A DNA stretch of 64,000 bases from Prochlorococcus sp. AG-355-I20 (lineage in GTDB: Bacteria > Cyanobacteriota > Cyanobacteriia > PCC-6307 > Cyanobiaceae), in the NCBI GenBank assembly GCA_003280895.1, contig QCDM01000002.1, positions 1 through 64,000 on the forward strand. The letters run 5' to 3'. Below are positions 9,015 through 18,985 of this stretch, piece after piece. Position numbers and translations under genes: made by a program. Each line of letters starts with the position of its first letter. The first letter of the stretch is position 1. A model generated the notes under the pieces. That model ran no database searches, was not told where the DNA came from, and worked only from the letters and a program-made list of their open reading frames with translations.

Positions 9015-10139
9015 CTATTTTTTCTCCAGTAATGAATCTGGTGAAATATACATCGCATCGCCATAAGAGAAAAATCTAAATTTTTCTTTTATGGCTTTTT
9101 TATACAAATCTAATAATCTTTCTCTACCAATCATTGCACTTACTAAAAGTAATAATGAACTTTTAGGAAGATGAAAATTAGTTAATAATCCATCAACTAC
9201 CTTAAATTTATAACCTGGCTTAATAACTAAATCCACGTACTTTGCTATGGGAATATAATCATTAATTTCTTGAGAATAACAACTTTCAAGAGCTCTCACG
9301 CTAGTTGTCCCAATAGCAATTATTCTTCTATCTGTTTTCTTTATTTTTTTTATTTCCTCCACTACTTCCTTATTAACACTTACCCATTCTTTATGAAGTT
9401 TTAAGTTACTCAGATCTTCTTGATCAATTGGTTTGAATGTTCCATAGCCCACGTGCAAAGTTATCGGTAAAATTATTACTCCTTTTTTTTTTAGATTGGA
9501 AATAAGACTTTTGCTTAAGTGTAAACCAGCAGTTGGCGCAGCAACAGCCCCTGGATTAGTTGCATACTCAGTTTGATAACTATTCTCATGAAAAGATTCT
9601 TCTTCGGCATTTTTTATATATGGCGGGAGAGGGATTTCCCCGTATTTATCAAGAAGGTCATTCATTGAATTGAGATCAGTTATATTTTCAGGAAATTTAA
9701 TAAATCTCCCTCCAGTTTCTTCATCAACCCCATCAACCATCAAATTAATATCTTGTACAGAAGGAGATTTTAATATTATTTTTCTATTTATTTTTAACTT
9801 TTTCGCTGGCTTTGCCAAACATAACCAAACACATTCATGGGATCTTTCTAAGACTAATAATTCGATTAACGTCCCATTTTCTAATTCAACCTTTAACCTT
9901 GCCTTCATTACTTTAGTATTGTTTACAACTACAAGATCGCCTTCTCTAAATTCATCTAAAAGATTCTTGGTAAATTTATTAGTTAAGCAGTCTTCCTCTA
10001 AAACACTATTTCTAACTATCATCAATCTTGATTCATGCCTAATTGCAGAAGGTTTACTAGCAATTAATGAAGGATCAAGTAAATAATCATAAGATTCAAG
10101 CCTATAATCTCTCTCTTCTTTATTAATTTGATAGATCAA
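9015..10139 (-). CDS. queA: S-adenosylmethionine:tRNA ribosyltransferase-isomerase QueA
   Basis: 374-residue enzyme that transfers and isomerises the ribosyl moiety of SAM onto 7-aminomethyl-7-deazaguanine in tRNA during queuosine synthesis. Family segments visible are YDYLLDPSLIASKP at the N-terminus, GAVAAPTAGLHLS, LHVGYGTFKPI and LLTNFHLPKSSLLLLVSA. Full length. It ends 2 bp from the cysK stop (convergent) and is 6 bp downstream of the pdhC stop on the same strand. Confidence 0.95.
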   Translation of the reverse strand: MIYQINKEERDYRLESYDYLLDPSLIASKPSAIRHESRLMIVRNSVLEEDCLTNKFTKNLLDEFREGDLVVVNNTKVMKARLKVELENGTLIELLVLERSHECVWLCLAKPAKKLKINRKIILKSPSVQDINLMVDGVDEETGGRFIKFPENITDLNSMNDLLDKYGEIPLPPYIKNAEEESFHENSYQTEYATNPGAVAAPTAGLHLSKSLISNLKKKGVIILPITLHVGYGTFKPIDQEDLSNLKLHKEWVSVNKEVVEEIKKIKKTDRRIIAIGTTSVRALESCYSQEINDYIPIAKYVDLVIKPGYKFKVVDGLLTNFHLPKSSLLLLVSAMIGRERLLDLYKKAIKEKFRFFSYGDAMYISPDSLLEKK

Positions 10140-10145
10140 TTAAAT

Positions 10146-11513
10146 TTAAGATACAAGTGTCTCTGGCTCATTTTCAATCAGGTTAGCCAAGTCTTTCAAG
10201 AATGAAGCACCATCAGCTCCATAGATCACTCTGTGATCAGCTGTAAGATTTACTTGCATTATTTTTTTAACAGATATTGAACCATCACTATTGGCTACAA
10301 CAGTTGGTTTCGATGATGCTATCGCTAAGATCGCACCGGTCCCTGGGGGTAGTATTGCGTCAAATCTATCAACACCAAACATACCAAGGTTAGATAAGGT
10401 AAATGTCCCCGTTGAGTATTCATCTGGTTCTAATTGTTTTGATCTAGATCTTTTTACGAGATCTTTCCATTCCCTAGATAATTCAAATAAATCAGTATTG
10501 CATGGTTCTTTTAATACTGGAGTTATTAGTCCCCCATCTTCCATTGCAACAGCAACAGCAATATTTATATTTTCTGGATAAGAAATTCCATTTTCTGAAA
10601 AGCTTGAGTTAACTTGAGGATGTTTCTTTAGTGTCTTTGCAACTGCCTTTACAAGTAAAGCAGTCATAGTAACTCCGTTCTGTTTAACCTTTTTGTAGAA
10701 ATTATCTAATTTATCTGTATTTATAGAGTAACCCACCCTAAAACATGGAACATCTAAACTAGATTCCATATTTTTATTTACCGCTTTTTGAAGAGTATTA
10801 AATTGAACTGTTTCTCCAGGATTACCAAAACTATTTCCTGAAGTTTCTGGTTTTCTTTCAACTCCCAAATTTGCATCAAGAATAATTGCAGGAGAACCAC
10901 CTTCTCCTATCCATGGGATAGAAACAGGTTGGCCATTAGCTTTTAAAATATCATCGGCTTGAATCCTTCCGTGAGGGCCAGATCCATGAACCTTTGCTAA
11001 ATCAACACCCATTTGAGAGGCAAGTTTTTTAGCTCTTGGAGATGCAATTATCCTCGAAGAAACATTACTTATTGCGGCATTAATTTGATTGACATGAAGA
11101 GATGGGACAGTCTTTTCACTCTTTAAGACGACTTCTTCAGCTTCTTTCTTGATATTTTCAGTCTGGACTACTGGTTTCTCTTCATTTTTATTGCTTACCA
11201 ATTCAAGTTGGTCTGAAGTTGAGACTTTGGGTTGATTTCCTTTATTTTTTTCTTGGACAGAAGCTATCTCATCCTCATTTTCTACGATGAGACCAATAGT
11301 TTCTCCAACAGGTGCAGTGCTGCCAGCAGGCATTAAAACTGCTGCAAGATATCCATCTTGAAAAGATTCAACATCCATATCTGCCTTGTCAGATTCAACA
11401 ACCAAGACAGATTCGCCTCTTTCAACCTTATCTCCCGGATTTTTCAACCATTCCACAATCTTGCCCTCCGTCATAGTAGAACTCAAGGCAGGCATGAATA
11501 TTTCGTGAGACAT
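10146..11513 (-). CDS. pdhC: Pyruvate dehydrogenase E2, dihydrolipoamide acetyltransferase
   Basis: 455 residues with the normal E2 order. An N-terminal lipoyl domain carries the lipoylated Lys43 in VESDKADMDVES, a linker rich in E/K/V follows, then a peripheral-subunit-binding domain around ASPRAKKLASQMGVDL...GPHGRIQADDI. The C-terminal acetyltransferase domain carries the active-site histidine in TADHRVIYGADGASFL. The YGADG form in place of plain DG is, as I recall, typical of cyanobacterial/plastid E2. It acts in the cytoplasmic pyruvate dehydrogenase complex supplying acetyl-CoA; E1 genes are not in the window. The 220 bp upstream hold no gene I can see. Confidence 0.95.
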   Translation of the reverse strand: MSHEIFMPALSSTMTEGKIVEWLKNPGDKVERGESVLVVESDKADMDVESFQDGYLAAVLMPAGSTAPVGETIGLIVENEDEIASVQEKNKGNQPKVSTSDQLELVSNKNEEKPVVQTENIKKEAEEVVLKSEKTVPSLHVNQINAAISNVSSRIIASPRAKKLASQMGVDLAKVHGSGPHGRIQADDILKANGQPVSIPWIGEGGSPAIILDANLGVERKPETSGNSFGNPGETVQFNTLQKAVNKNMESSLDVPCFRVGYSINTDKLDNFYKKVKQNGVTMTALLVKAVAKTLKKHPQVNSSFSENGISYPENINIAVAVAMEDGGLITPVLKEPCNTDLFELSREWKDLVKRSRSKQLEPDEYSTGTFTLSNLGMFGVDRFDAILPPGTGAILAIASSKPTVVANSDGSISVKKIMQVNLTADHRVIYGADGASFLKDLANLIENEPETLVS

Positions 11514-11733
11514 AAGAAAATTGTTATTGCATAAGTTTTAAGGGATTTTTACCAAACTTTCAAAAGTTTTTTATGATTAAAAACCCTTTTAACTTTTAAT
11601 CTAATTATACGAAATCATGTTCACAGTGGGAACTCTTAAAACTTAAGAAAGTAATAATTTAGATCGATTAGAATTTAAAACTTTTCGCAATTAAGATTTA
11701 CTTATTTTTGACATAAATACAAAATCTTTTTAT

Positions 11734-12177
11734 TTAATTATTATCTATAGATTGAATAACTCCATCTTTAACAGTAATTGAGACTTGCATTTTTTCAATA
11801 AGATTGTCGCCCACATTGACATCACAGAAACTATCCACTTGTCCTTGATCAACAATCTCGTCCATTTTTAATTCGCGAACTTGACTCTGTTGTTGAAGTA
11901 GATTTCTTTTTTGTTCTTCAATTTCATTTCGTTTTGCTGCCACTTGTTGTTGCACCTGACTAACCTGTTCTTGGACTCTTGGATCCAGAGGATTAACCGA
12001 TTGGGATCTAATATTATTTACTATTTGCTGCCCCTCCTGCTCAAGTTGAGATAATTGCTGGTCAATGTTTGAAATTGCTTTACTTAATTCTTTTTCAGCA
12101 TCTTCTTTCCAAGTTGGTGTAACTACAGCTTTAATAGCTATTGAGCGCTTTATAGATATTGGGTTTTTTGTTTCCAT
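11734..12177 (-). CDS. YlqD-like conserved protein with coiled coil
   Basis: 147 residues. The middle third (about 25-105) is a Gln/Glu-rich coiled coil (EKELSKAISNIDQQLSQLEQ, then further QQ and EEQKRN heptads), flanked by beta-rich ends: SIAIKAVVTPTW and VGDNLIEKMQVSITVKDGVI. This arrangement matches the YlqD family, which is common in cyanobacteria and Firmicutes and has no established function. No signal peptide or membrane segment. It follows the acyl-ACP synthetase gene on the same strand. Confidence 0.7.
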   Translation of the reverse strand: METKNPISIKRSIAIKAVVTPTWKEDAEKELSKAISNIDQQLSQLEQEGQQIVNNIRSQSVNPLDPRVQEQVSQVQQQVAAKRNEIEEQKRNLLQQQSQVRELKMDEIVDQGQVDSFCDVNVGDNLIEKMQVSITVKDGVIQSIDNN

Positions 12178-12215
12178 AAAAAATTAAATTACCCTTTCAA
12201 TATAGATAGAACAAA

Positions 12216-14159
12216 TCAAATTTTATTACTAAATTTGTTTTCATACATATTTTCTATTTGTAATGAATACTTTTTTTCTATTTCTTTTCTTTTTTGTTTA
12301 AGAGTTTGTGTTAACAAACCATTTTCTAAAGTAAAGGCATCAACAAAATAACAATCTAATATTTGTTCTTCTGATCTTGCTCCTAATCGACTTTTAAGCA
12401 AATTATTAATTTGTGATTTAAAAAATGTACCAATATTCTTATTGAGGTTTAATTTCGAAAGGTCTTCTTCAAAAAACTTGTTTTTAACCAATTCGACATT
12501 AGGCACTACAAGGGCTGTTAAACATTTCTTGTCTTGTCCTACTAGTTGAATCTGATTAATAAATTCAGAACTAAGGATTTCGGTCTCAAGCGGATTCGGT
12601 TCTATATTTTCGCCACTTGAAAGCACTATTGTATCCTTGGCTCTTCCTGTTATGAAAAGAGAACCATTAGGTATTAGGAAACCTAAATCACCAGTATCAA
12701 ACCATCCATCCTTGGATAAAACATCTTTTGTAGCTAATTCATTATTAAGATAACCTTTCATTACTTGTGGTCCCTTGACAAGAATTTTTCCGACTTCTCT
12801 GAACTTCAGAATCTTTTTTTTATCATCATTAACTATTTTGATTTCAGTAAATGCTAGAGGCTGACCGGATGATCCCCTAACATTTAATTCTCTTCTCCTA
12901 CAAGTTAATACTGGACTAGTTTCTGTAAGGCCATAGCCTACCAAAACATCTACACCTAAAGATTCAAAAAAAAGATCAACATGTTCTGGCAATGCACCTC
13001 CGCCGTTAATGGGAAATTTCAGTTTTTCTCCGCATAGTTGTCTAAGAATATTCGGCCACAAAAAAATAGTAGATAATTTATGTAAAGGATATCGGCCAAT
13101 AACAGAACCCAGTAAGGGGACTTTTGATTTAAAAGTTGTTTGATTGATATCTAAATTTCTTATCTTTCTAAGATTTCTTTTGAAAAATGAACTATTACTT
13201 ATCAAAAACTTAATAAGTTTTTGCTTTTTGGAAGGCATTTTTTTCAACGCCTGAAAAAAACCATCATGTATTGCCTCCCATAGTCTTGGTACAGTAGCCA
13301 TGACAACAGGTTTTACTCGTGTAATATCATCTTTCAGAAATTTTGGAATTGTATAGTATTGAGAACAACCACATGAAAAAAAGAAGTATTCAGCGCTCCT
13401 CTCATAAGAATGCCAGATAGGTAAAACGCTTAATACAGAGGTCCCTGGTTCTGGATCAGCGATATAAGCTAAATTGATTATTTGATGTAAAAAATTTGCA
13501 TGAGTCAAAGGGACACCCTTAGGTTTTCCTGTTGTCCCAGAAGTGTAAAGGATAGTAGCGACGTCATCAATTTCTTGATTAAATTTTTCAAAATTATTAT
13601 TTTGTGAATTTTCTTTTTCTACTGAACTTATAAATTTGCTCCAACTTATTAAACTTTCAAATTGTTCATCTTCTAAATTGATTATAAATTTCAGTCTTTT
13701 TTTTAATTCTTCTTTATTGTTTAACTTTAGCCAAATCTCCTTAGATTGAACTATTAGACCTACAGAATTAGAATGCTCAATAATATATTCTAATTCTACT
13801 GAAGGAGAATTAATACCTCTCACTGCATTTATAGCTCCTAAACGCATTAGGCCTTGGTCAACTGCTAGCCATCTTGGAGAATTTTCTGAAATTATAGTAA
13901 CTACATCCCCCTTTACTAAACCATAATTTTTAAAAGAAAAAGAAACTTTTGTTATTAAATCAGCGAGTTCAGAATAAGAAATTTTTTCTTTGTATTTCCC
14001 TCTTAAATCACAAACAGCTAAAGTATCACCACATTTAAATTTTAATTTTTCCCAAATTTGATCTATATGATGTAGGTTCTTAATAAAATCTCTATTTTTA
14101 GCAAATTTATCTTTGTTAGAAAGAAGTTTGGTTGAAGGCCAGTATGCTAAATCACCCAT
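12216..14159 (-). CDS. AMP-dependent acyl-ACP/acyl-CoA synthetase (Aas/FadD type)
   Basis: 647-residue adenylate-forming enzyme. The P-loop-like AMP-binding motif is ILYTSGTTGKPKGVPLTHANF, the A5 motif region is VLVGYGLTETSPVLTCRR, and the hinge aspartate is in GWFDTGDLGF followed by GRAKDTIVLSSGENIEP. The length and the large linker match cyanobacterial long-chain acyl-ACP synthetases, which re-activate free fatty acids (for example those released from membranes). CoA cannot be excluded as acceptor. Same strand as, and downstream of, lipB. Confidence 0.88.
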   Translation of the reverse strand: MGDLAYWPSTKLLSNKDKFAKNRDFIKNLHHIDQIWEKLKFKCGDTLAVCDLRGKYKEKISYSELADLITKVSFSFKNYGLVKGDVVTIISENSPRWLAVDQGLMRLGAINAVRGINSPSVELEYIIEHSNSVGLIVQSKEIWLKLNNKEELKKRLKFIINLEDEQFESLISWSKFISSVEKENSQNNNFEKFNQEIDDVATILYTSGTTGKPKGVPLTHANFLHQIINLAYIADPEPGTSVLSVLPIWHSYERSAEYFFFSCGCSQYYTIPKFLKDDITRVKPVVMATVPRLWEAIHDGFFQALKKMPSKKQKLIKFLISNSSFFKRNLRKIRNLDINQTTFKSKVPLLGSVIGRYPLHKLSTIFLWPNILRQLCGEKLKFPINGGGALPEHVDLFFESLGVDVLVGYGLTETSPVLTCRRRELNVRGSSGQPLAFTEIKIVNDDKKKILKFREVGKILVKGPQVMKGYLNNELATKDVLSKDGWFDTGDLGFLIPNGSLFITGRAKDTIVLSSGENIEPNPLETEILSSEFINQIQLVGQDKKCLTALVVPNVELVKNKFFEEDLSKLNLNKNIGTFFKSQINNLLKSRLGARSEEQILDCYFVDAFTLENGLLTQTLKQKRKEIEKKYSLQIENMYENKFSNKI

Positions 14160-14186
14160 ATTAAATTAATTTTGAAATTTTAATTT

Positions 14187-14837
14187 CTATTTTGATACAA
14201 AATCAAAGTTAAATTCTTCCTGAATGATTTTTTTAACAATTCTCTTGACTTCTTGAATATTTAAATTTTTGTTGTAATCAATCATATTTGCCATAAGACA
14301 ATTTTCTATCCCACAAGGAACAATTTTACTAAAGTTTTCTAATTCGCAGTCGATATTTATTGAAAATCCATTTATTGTAATCCATCTTTTACAACCAATT
14401 CCAATTGAAGCAATTTTCTTATTTCCAATCCAAACACCAGTTAAACCCTCTCTTGAATGACAATTAATATTAAAAGTTTCAAGAATTTTTATAATAATTT
14501 CTTCAATTTTTCTTAAATACCAATTTAAATCTTTATTAAAATTTTTCAAATCTAAAACCAAGTAAGTTACTAATTGTCCAGGCATATGACAAGTAACCTC
14601 ACCACCTCTATTGATCTTAAAAACATCATATTTATCATCACCCAAAGGAAATAGTAAATTATCGTAATTAGATCCTCTACCCAACGTATAACAGAGTTGA
14701 TGCTCCCCTATCCAAATAAAGTCAGGGTTAGAATTATCTAAAATCAATGCCTCTTGATATTCTTTTTGTAATTTATAAACATCATTAAAAGAAGAAATAT
14801 TATCAGGTTGTTTAATTATTGCTGTTCTATTTTCCAT
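14187..14837 (-). CDS. lipB: Octanoyltransferase LipB
   Basis: 216 residues. LipB moves octanoate from octanoyl-ACP to lipoyl domains, here including the nearby PdhC E2. Family motifs visible are [62 protein letters not shown] and the catalytic Cys in [12 protein letters not shown] (the PCGI motif). Full length. It is divergent from hpf/lrtA, with 43 bp between starts. Confidence 0.94.
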   Translation of the reverse strand: MENRTAIIKQPDNISSFNDVYKLQKEYQEALILDNSNPDFIWIGEHQLCYTLGRGSNYDNLLFPLGDDKYDVFKINRGGEVTCHMPGQLVTYLVLDLKNFNKDLNWYLRKIEEIIIKILETFNINCHSREGLTGVWIGNKKIASIGIGCKRWITINGFSINIDCELENFSKIVPCGIENCLMANMIDYNKNLNIQEVKRIVKKIIQEEFNFDFVSK

Positions 14838-14880
14838 ATTTAAGTAGATTTAGAAAGTAAGTAAATATTTTAGATTTGTT

Positions 14881-15465
14881 ATGAAAATTTTAATCCATGG
14901 AAAGAATCTTGAGCTCACTGGAGCATTAAAAAAATATACTGAGGCAAAGATAGAAAAAGCAACGCATCACTATAAGGATATCGTTAAAGAAGCTGACATA
15001 CACCTTTCAATTGAAAAGAACCCAAGAGTCTCGTTCCAAACTGCAGAAGTTACAATTTTTGCAAATGGTACCGTAATTAGAGCTGAAGAAAAAACTGAAA
15101 ATCTATACTCAAGCATTGATTTAGTTTCAAACAAACTTTGTAGAAAATTACGTAAATACAAAGAAAGAAACAATAAAACAATTCATAATAATCAATTTAA
15201 AAATAAAGAGTCTTTATCAATTGAAAGTATGGAACCAGGATTTTTAGATAAAGCTTTACTCAAGAAAGGAATGGAAGCAGGTTTGCCTGAGCCATCTATA
15301 AAAAATAAATACTTTGAAATGCATCCAATTTCATCAGAAGAAGCAAGAAAACAATTAGATCTAATTGATCATGATTTTTATGTTTTTCGAAACAAGAAAA
15401 ATAATGAACTTCAAGTTATATATAAAAGGAATCATGGAGGTTATGGACTGATTCAATCTAAATAA
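14881..15465 (+). CDS. hpf: Long-form ribosome hibernation factor (HPF/LrtA)
   Basis: 194 residues in two domains. Residues 1-105 are the S30AE ribosome-binding domain (MKILIHGKNLELTGALKKY, with the later RAEEKTENLYSSIDLVSNKL). Residues about 130-190 are the C-terminal dimerisation domain (HPISSEEARKQLDLIDHDFYVFRNK...GGYGLIQ), so this is the long form that builds 100S ribosomes. The cyanobacterial orthologue is LrtA, known as a light-repressed transcript. Followed 7 bp later by the DeoC-like gene. Confidence 0.92.
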   Translation: MKILIHGKNLELTGALKKYTEAKIEKATHHYKDIVKEADIHLSIEKNPRVSFQTAEVTIFANGTVIRAEEKTENLYSSIDLVSNKLCRKLRKYKERNNKTIHNNQFKNKESLSIESMEPGFLDKALLKKGMEAGLPEPSIKNKYFEMHPISSEEARKQLDLIDHDFYVFRNKKNNELQVIYKRNHGGYGLIQSK

Positions 15466-15472
15466 TTTTTAC

Positions 15473-16132
15473 ATGCCTAATATTGAATATGAATTAAACG
15501 AGAAAATTCATGCAATTATTATTAACCCTTATCTATCCTGGGAAGATTTCTGTGTAAATTGCGATTTAATAAGAAAACACAATATCAAAAATATTTCTAC
15601 TTCACTAAATTATTTAACTGATCTTAAAAACTGTTTAGGTAATTACAGTGCGGGTATAAACGCACTTATTTCTTACCCTTTAGCAGATTTACCAGTTTCA
15701 TTTATTGAAGAATTAGTTTGTTTTGCAAAAGATAAGGGTGCAAAAGGAATTGAATATATCCCAAACTTTATCAATTTATCCAAAGGAAATTTAGAAACTT
15801 TCGCTGCTGAAATTGAGCAAGTTAAATTATCTGGATTACCGGTTTCAATAATCATAAATAAATCAAAACTACAAAAAGAAGTTTTTATTAATGTGATAGA
15901 AATATGTTTGGAATTAGGAATAAAAAATTTTCAATTCGGAGACGGGTTTGGGCCTCCTCTTACATTAAATGACATCTCCGAAATACTTAAAATAACAGGC
16001 TCACAAAATCAAATCAAAGTTGTAGGTGGAATAAAAAAACTAACGCAAGTAATTGATTTGTTTGATAATGGAATTAGTTGCGTTGGAACTTCCAATTTTT
16101 ATGAAATTTTTCAAGAAGTAAACGTTATTTAA
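15473..16132 (+). CDS. DeoC-like aldolase homologue lacking the usual Schiff-base lysine
   Basis: 219 residues that follow the TIM-barrel layout of 2-deoxyribose-5-phosphate aldolase: an N-terminal NEKIHAIIINPYLSWEDF helix, GADEVD-like GAKGIEYIPN, and C-terminal IKVVGGIKK and GISCVGTSN. The strand that carries the catalytic lysine in DERA (VKTSTG) reads FQFGDGFG here, so the Schiff-base lysine is replaced by Gln. The catalytic Asp (EVD) appears as Glu. The second lysine (GVKxxGGV) is kept. It is therefore likely not a standard DERA. It abuts recO with no spacer and lies 7 bp after hpf. Confidence 0.7.
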   Translation: MPNIEYELNEKIHAIIINPYLSWEDFCVNCDLIRKHNIKNISTSLNYLTDLKNCLGNYSAGINALISYPLADLPVSFIEELVCFAKDKGAKGIEYIPNFINLSKGNLETFAAEIEQVKLSGLPVSIIINKSKLQKEVFINVIEICLELGIKNFQFGDGFGPPLTLNDISEILKITGSQNQIKVVGGIKKLTQVIDLFDNGISCVGTSNFYEIFQEVNVI

Positions 16133-16918
16133 ATGTCTGGTTCTGGTGAGTGCAGACTAAAAGGTCTTTGTATTAAAGCTTCTCCATTAGGCGAGAATGA
16201 TAGATTAATTACTATTCTTACTGATGAGCAAGGGATTGTTAGATTAGCGGTACCTGGTGCTAGGCGTCCTAAAAGTAGTCTTGCCGCAGCTACTCCCTTA
16301 ACATACTTAAGTCTACATATTTTTGGGAAAAGAAATCTTAAATCTGTACGTCAAATTAAAATATTAAAAAGCTATTCTGGTCTAGGAAAAAATATTGAAT
16401 GTCTTGCAGCCGCACAAGCAATAACTGAATTAACATTTTTATTAGTAGGTAATAATGACAAGCAACAAGACTATCTATCTTGCGTTCTTGCACATCTTGA
16501 TAGGATTTATTTGTATGAAGAGTCTCAAGAAGAAGATATTAAAATGCTCTCAATGAGTATTCAATCTTTAATCCATCTATTAGCCATCGGGGGTATTAAT
16601 TTACCAATTCATCATTGTTGTAAAACTGGAGAACCTATTATTCCACCTATAGGAAATTGGGAATGGAGTTGTTATTATTTACCAAGTGAAGGGTTTTCAT
16701 CCATAGAAGATCCTCAAAGTAATCTAAAAATAAATGCATCTGAAGTTGCTCTATTACAGAGACTTCTTTTCCCAGAATTACCAATAAAATCTAATGGAGA
16801 GTTGTTGGGTCCAAAAAAAGTCTGGCTTAAAATATTATTCATTATTCAGACATGGATCTCTGCTCAATTAGAGAAGGATCTATCTTCACTAAAAATGCTG
16901 AGAGAAATATATAGTTAG
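16133..16918 (+). CDS. recO: DNA repair protein RecO
   Basis: 261 residues. The N-terminal OB-fold domain (LCIKASPLGENDRLITILTDEQGIVRLAVPGARRPKS) and the helical C-terminal domain are recognisable. RecO helps RecR load RecA on SSB-coated single strands. The ATG directly follows the stop of the DeoC-like gene, so the two are almost certainly translated from one mRNA. The zinc-binding cysteines found in some RecO proteins are only partly represented (HHCCKTGE). Confidence 0.9.
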   Translation: MSGSGECRLKGLCIKASPLGENDRLITILTDEQGIVRLAVPGARRPKSSLAAATPLTYLSLHIFGKRNLKSVRQIKILKSYSGLGKNIECLAAAQAITELTFLLVGNNDKQQDYLSCVLAHLDRIYLYEESQEEDIKMLSMSIQSLIHLLAIGGINLPIHHCCKTGEPIIPPIGNWEWSCYYLPSEGFSSIEDPQSNLKINASEVALLQRLLFPELPIKSNGELLGPKKVWLKILFIIQTWISAQLEKDLSSLKMLREIYS

Positions 16919-17002
16919 CATTTTCATGAAGCATTAAAAAATTTAAAAATATGATCATGGCGCCATTGCCTGTTAACTTTATAAATAGTTAATTAAATTA
17001 AT

Positions 17003-18160
17003 GTGGTTCATATTGCCTGGTTGGGGAAAAAATCCCCTTTTTGCGGAAATGTAACTTACGGTAAGTTAACTACTAAGGAATTAAAGTCCAGAGGGCATAA
17101 AATTAGTTTTATTCATTTCGACAATCCGTCTAGTTCAAATTCATCAAACCCATTATTTCTTGCAAATGATCCTGATGTAAGTCTCCCATATTTAATTAAG
17201 TCTCAAGTTTATACAATACCCTCGCCAAGGGCAGAAAAAGAGCTAAGGCTATCATTGGAAAGATTAAAACCTGACATAGTTCATGCAAGCCTAACTTTAT
17301 CTCCTTTAGACTTTAGACTTCCAGAGCTTTGTAATAAAATTAATGTTCCTCTTATAGGAACATTTCATCCACCATTTGATGCAAAAAATAGAACTCTAAC
17401 TGCGAGCACTCAACAATTAACATATCAACTTTATGCTCCCTCTTTAGCAAAGTTCGACAAAATAATAATTTTTTCTGAACCTCAAAAAAATGTTCTTGAG
17501 AAATTAGGAGTACCTAAAGAAAAACAAATAATTATTCCAAACGGCGTTGATGAAAATATTTGGAAACCTTTTTCTGGAAAAAGTAAAAAATATGATCAGG
17601 TGAAAAACAAACTTGGAAATGCAAGAATCTTTTTATATATGGGAAGGATTGCAAATGAGAAAAATATCGAGGCACTTTTACGTTCTTGGCGCCAAACAAA
17701 AACTCAAAATTGCAAATTAATTATTGTTGGGGATGGCCCAATGAAGCCAACACTTGAAAATAGTTTTTCTAACGTTGGTAATGAGAAATTAATTTGGTGG
17801 GGTGCTGAATTAGATTTAGAAACCAGGATAGCAATAATGCAAATAGCAGAAGTATTTTTCTTACCAAGCTTAGTAGAAGGTTTATCATTATCGCTTTTAG
17901 AGGCAATGTCTGCTGGTACTGCTTGTGTAGCTACAGATGCGGGAGCTGATGGTGAAGTTTTAGATAACGGAGCAGGAATAGTAATTTCAACTGATAATGT
18001 GGCTGCACAATTAAAAACTATAATCCCAATTCTTGTAGAACACCCTTCATTTACAAAAAATCTTGGAGAAAAAGCTAGAGAACGTATACTTGAAAGATAC
18101 ACAATTGCTAAAAATATAAATTTACTTGAAAAAGTTTATATGAACTTAAAAGATAATTGA
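17003..18160 (+). CDS. Family 4 glycosyltransferase, DgdA-like
   Basis: 385 residues, GT-B fold. The N-terminus HIAWLGKKSPFCGNVTYGKL resembles cyanobacterial galactolipid synthase DgdA, as I recall it; the donor-binding domain carries YMGRIANEKNIEALLRSW and the EX7E motif in PSLVEGLSLSLLEAMSAG. DgdA would add the second galactose to make DGDG in thylakoids; the assignment rests on memory of the N-terminal block. The chosen start is GTG at 17003; the ATG two bases upstream is out of frame. Overlap-free, and convergent with proC (5 bp). Confidence 0.75.
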   Translation: MVHIAWLGKKSPFCGNVTYGKLTTKELKSRGHKISFIHFDNPSSSNSSNPLFLANDPDVSLPYLIKSQVYTIPSPRAEKELRLSLERLKPDIVHASLTLSPLDFRLPELCNKINVPLIGTFHPPFDAKNRTLTASTQQLTYQLYAPSLAKFDKIIIFSEPQKNVLEKLGVPKEKQIIIPNGVDENIWKPFSGKSKKYDQVKNKLGNARIFLYMGRIANEKNIEALLRSWRQTKTQNCKLIIVGDGPMKPTLENSFSNVGNEKLIWWGAELDLETRIAIMQIAEVFFLPSLVEGLSLSLLEAMSAGTACVATDAGADGEVLDNGAGIVISTDNVAAQLKTIIPILVEHPSFTKNLGEKARERILERYTIAKNINLLEKVYMNLKDN

Positions 18161-18165
18161 AAAAC

Positions 18166-18978
18166 CTAACGAAACTCTTTACTTCTATTACTAGCTGAAA
18201 CTATTGATTCCATTAATGCTGACCTCACACTCTTTTTTTCTAAAACCCTTAAAGCAGAAATAGTTGTTCCACCTGGAGAGGTTACTAAATTTTTAAGTTC
18301 AGAGGTAGTAAGTTTATTTTCCTTTATTAGACAAATAGTCCCTAGTATCATTTCCATAACAAGTTCTTCTGAAATTATTTTTGGTAATCCCCCGCTTAAT
18401 CCTCCATCACTTAATGCTTCTATAATTAAGGCAATAATTGCAGGACCTGATGAAGTTAAAGCTAAAAATATATCAAGGTAATCTTCGGGAAATTCATAAA
18501 TTTTACTAGTATTTTCAAATAATTTTTTTGTAAATTGTTTCTGATCTTTTGTAATTTCTTCTCCCCAAGAAATACCTGTTAAACCTTTTCCAATAGTTAT
18601 TGGAATATTTGTAACCACCCTCACGCATTTGTGATTAGGAAACTTTTGAGAAAGTCTATTTATTGAAACCCCGGCAAGAATTGAAACTATTAAATTGTCC
18701 TTATTTTTTACATGATAAGCCTCACTTATATCATTTAATTGTTGGGGTTTTATCGAAAGAAGCTTATATTGACAATCCCAAATTATTTTTGACTCCTCAG
18801 AACCTGATTTGTAAACATTTATATTATATCTATAATTTTTTTTTATGTTTTCTAAACTTTTTTCTGTATTTACAATACAAAAAACATTCTCTGGCTGAAT
18901 TAATTTGTTATCTAAAATAGGGGTAATTATAGCACTTGCAATATTTCCAAAGCCAATAATCGCAATTTTATCTGTCAC
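18166..18978 (-). CDS. proC: Pyrroline-5-carboxylate reductase ProC
   Basis: 270 residues; last step of proline synthesis. The NAD(P)-binding N-terminus is IAIIGFGNIASAII, with the family signature LVMEMILGTICLIKENKLTTSELKNLVTSPGGTTISAL near the C-terminus and the catalytic-domain segment TSSGPAIIALIIEALSDGGLSGGLP. ATG start, 7 bp after the sepF stop, so co-transcribed with it. The sepF-proC neighbourhood with pipX/pipY is a conserved cyanobacterial arrangement. Confidence 0.94.
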   Translation of the reverse strand: MTDKIAIIGFGNIASAIITPILDNKLIQPENVFCIVNTEKSLENIKKNYRYNINVYKSGSEESKIIWDCQYKLLSIKPQQLNDISEAYHVKNKDNLIVSILAGVSINRLSQKFPNHKCVRVVTNIPITIGKGLTGISWGEEITKDQKQFTKKLFENTSKIYEFPEDYLDIFLALTSSGPAIIALIIEALSDGGLSGGLPKIISEELVMEMILGTICLIKENKLTTSELKNLVTSPGGTTISALRVLEKKSVRSALMESIVSASNRSKEFR

Positions 18979-18985
18979 AGATTAA

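Noticed and set aside
9670-10581. + strand ORFs 9670-10086 and 10291-10581
   Set aside because: They lie opposite queA and pdhC, whose protein families are clear.
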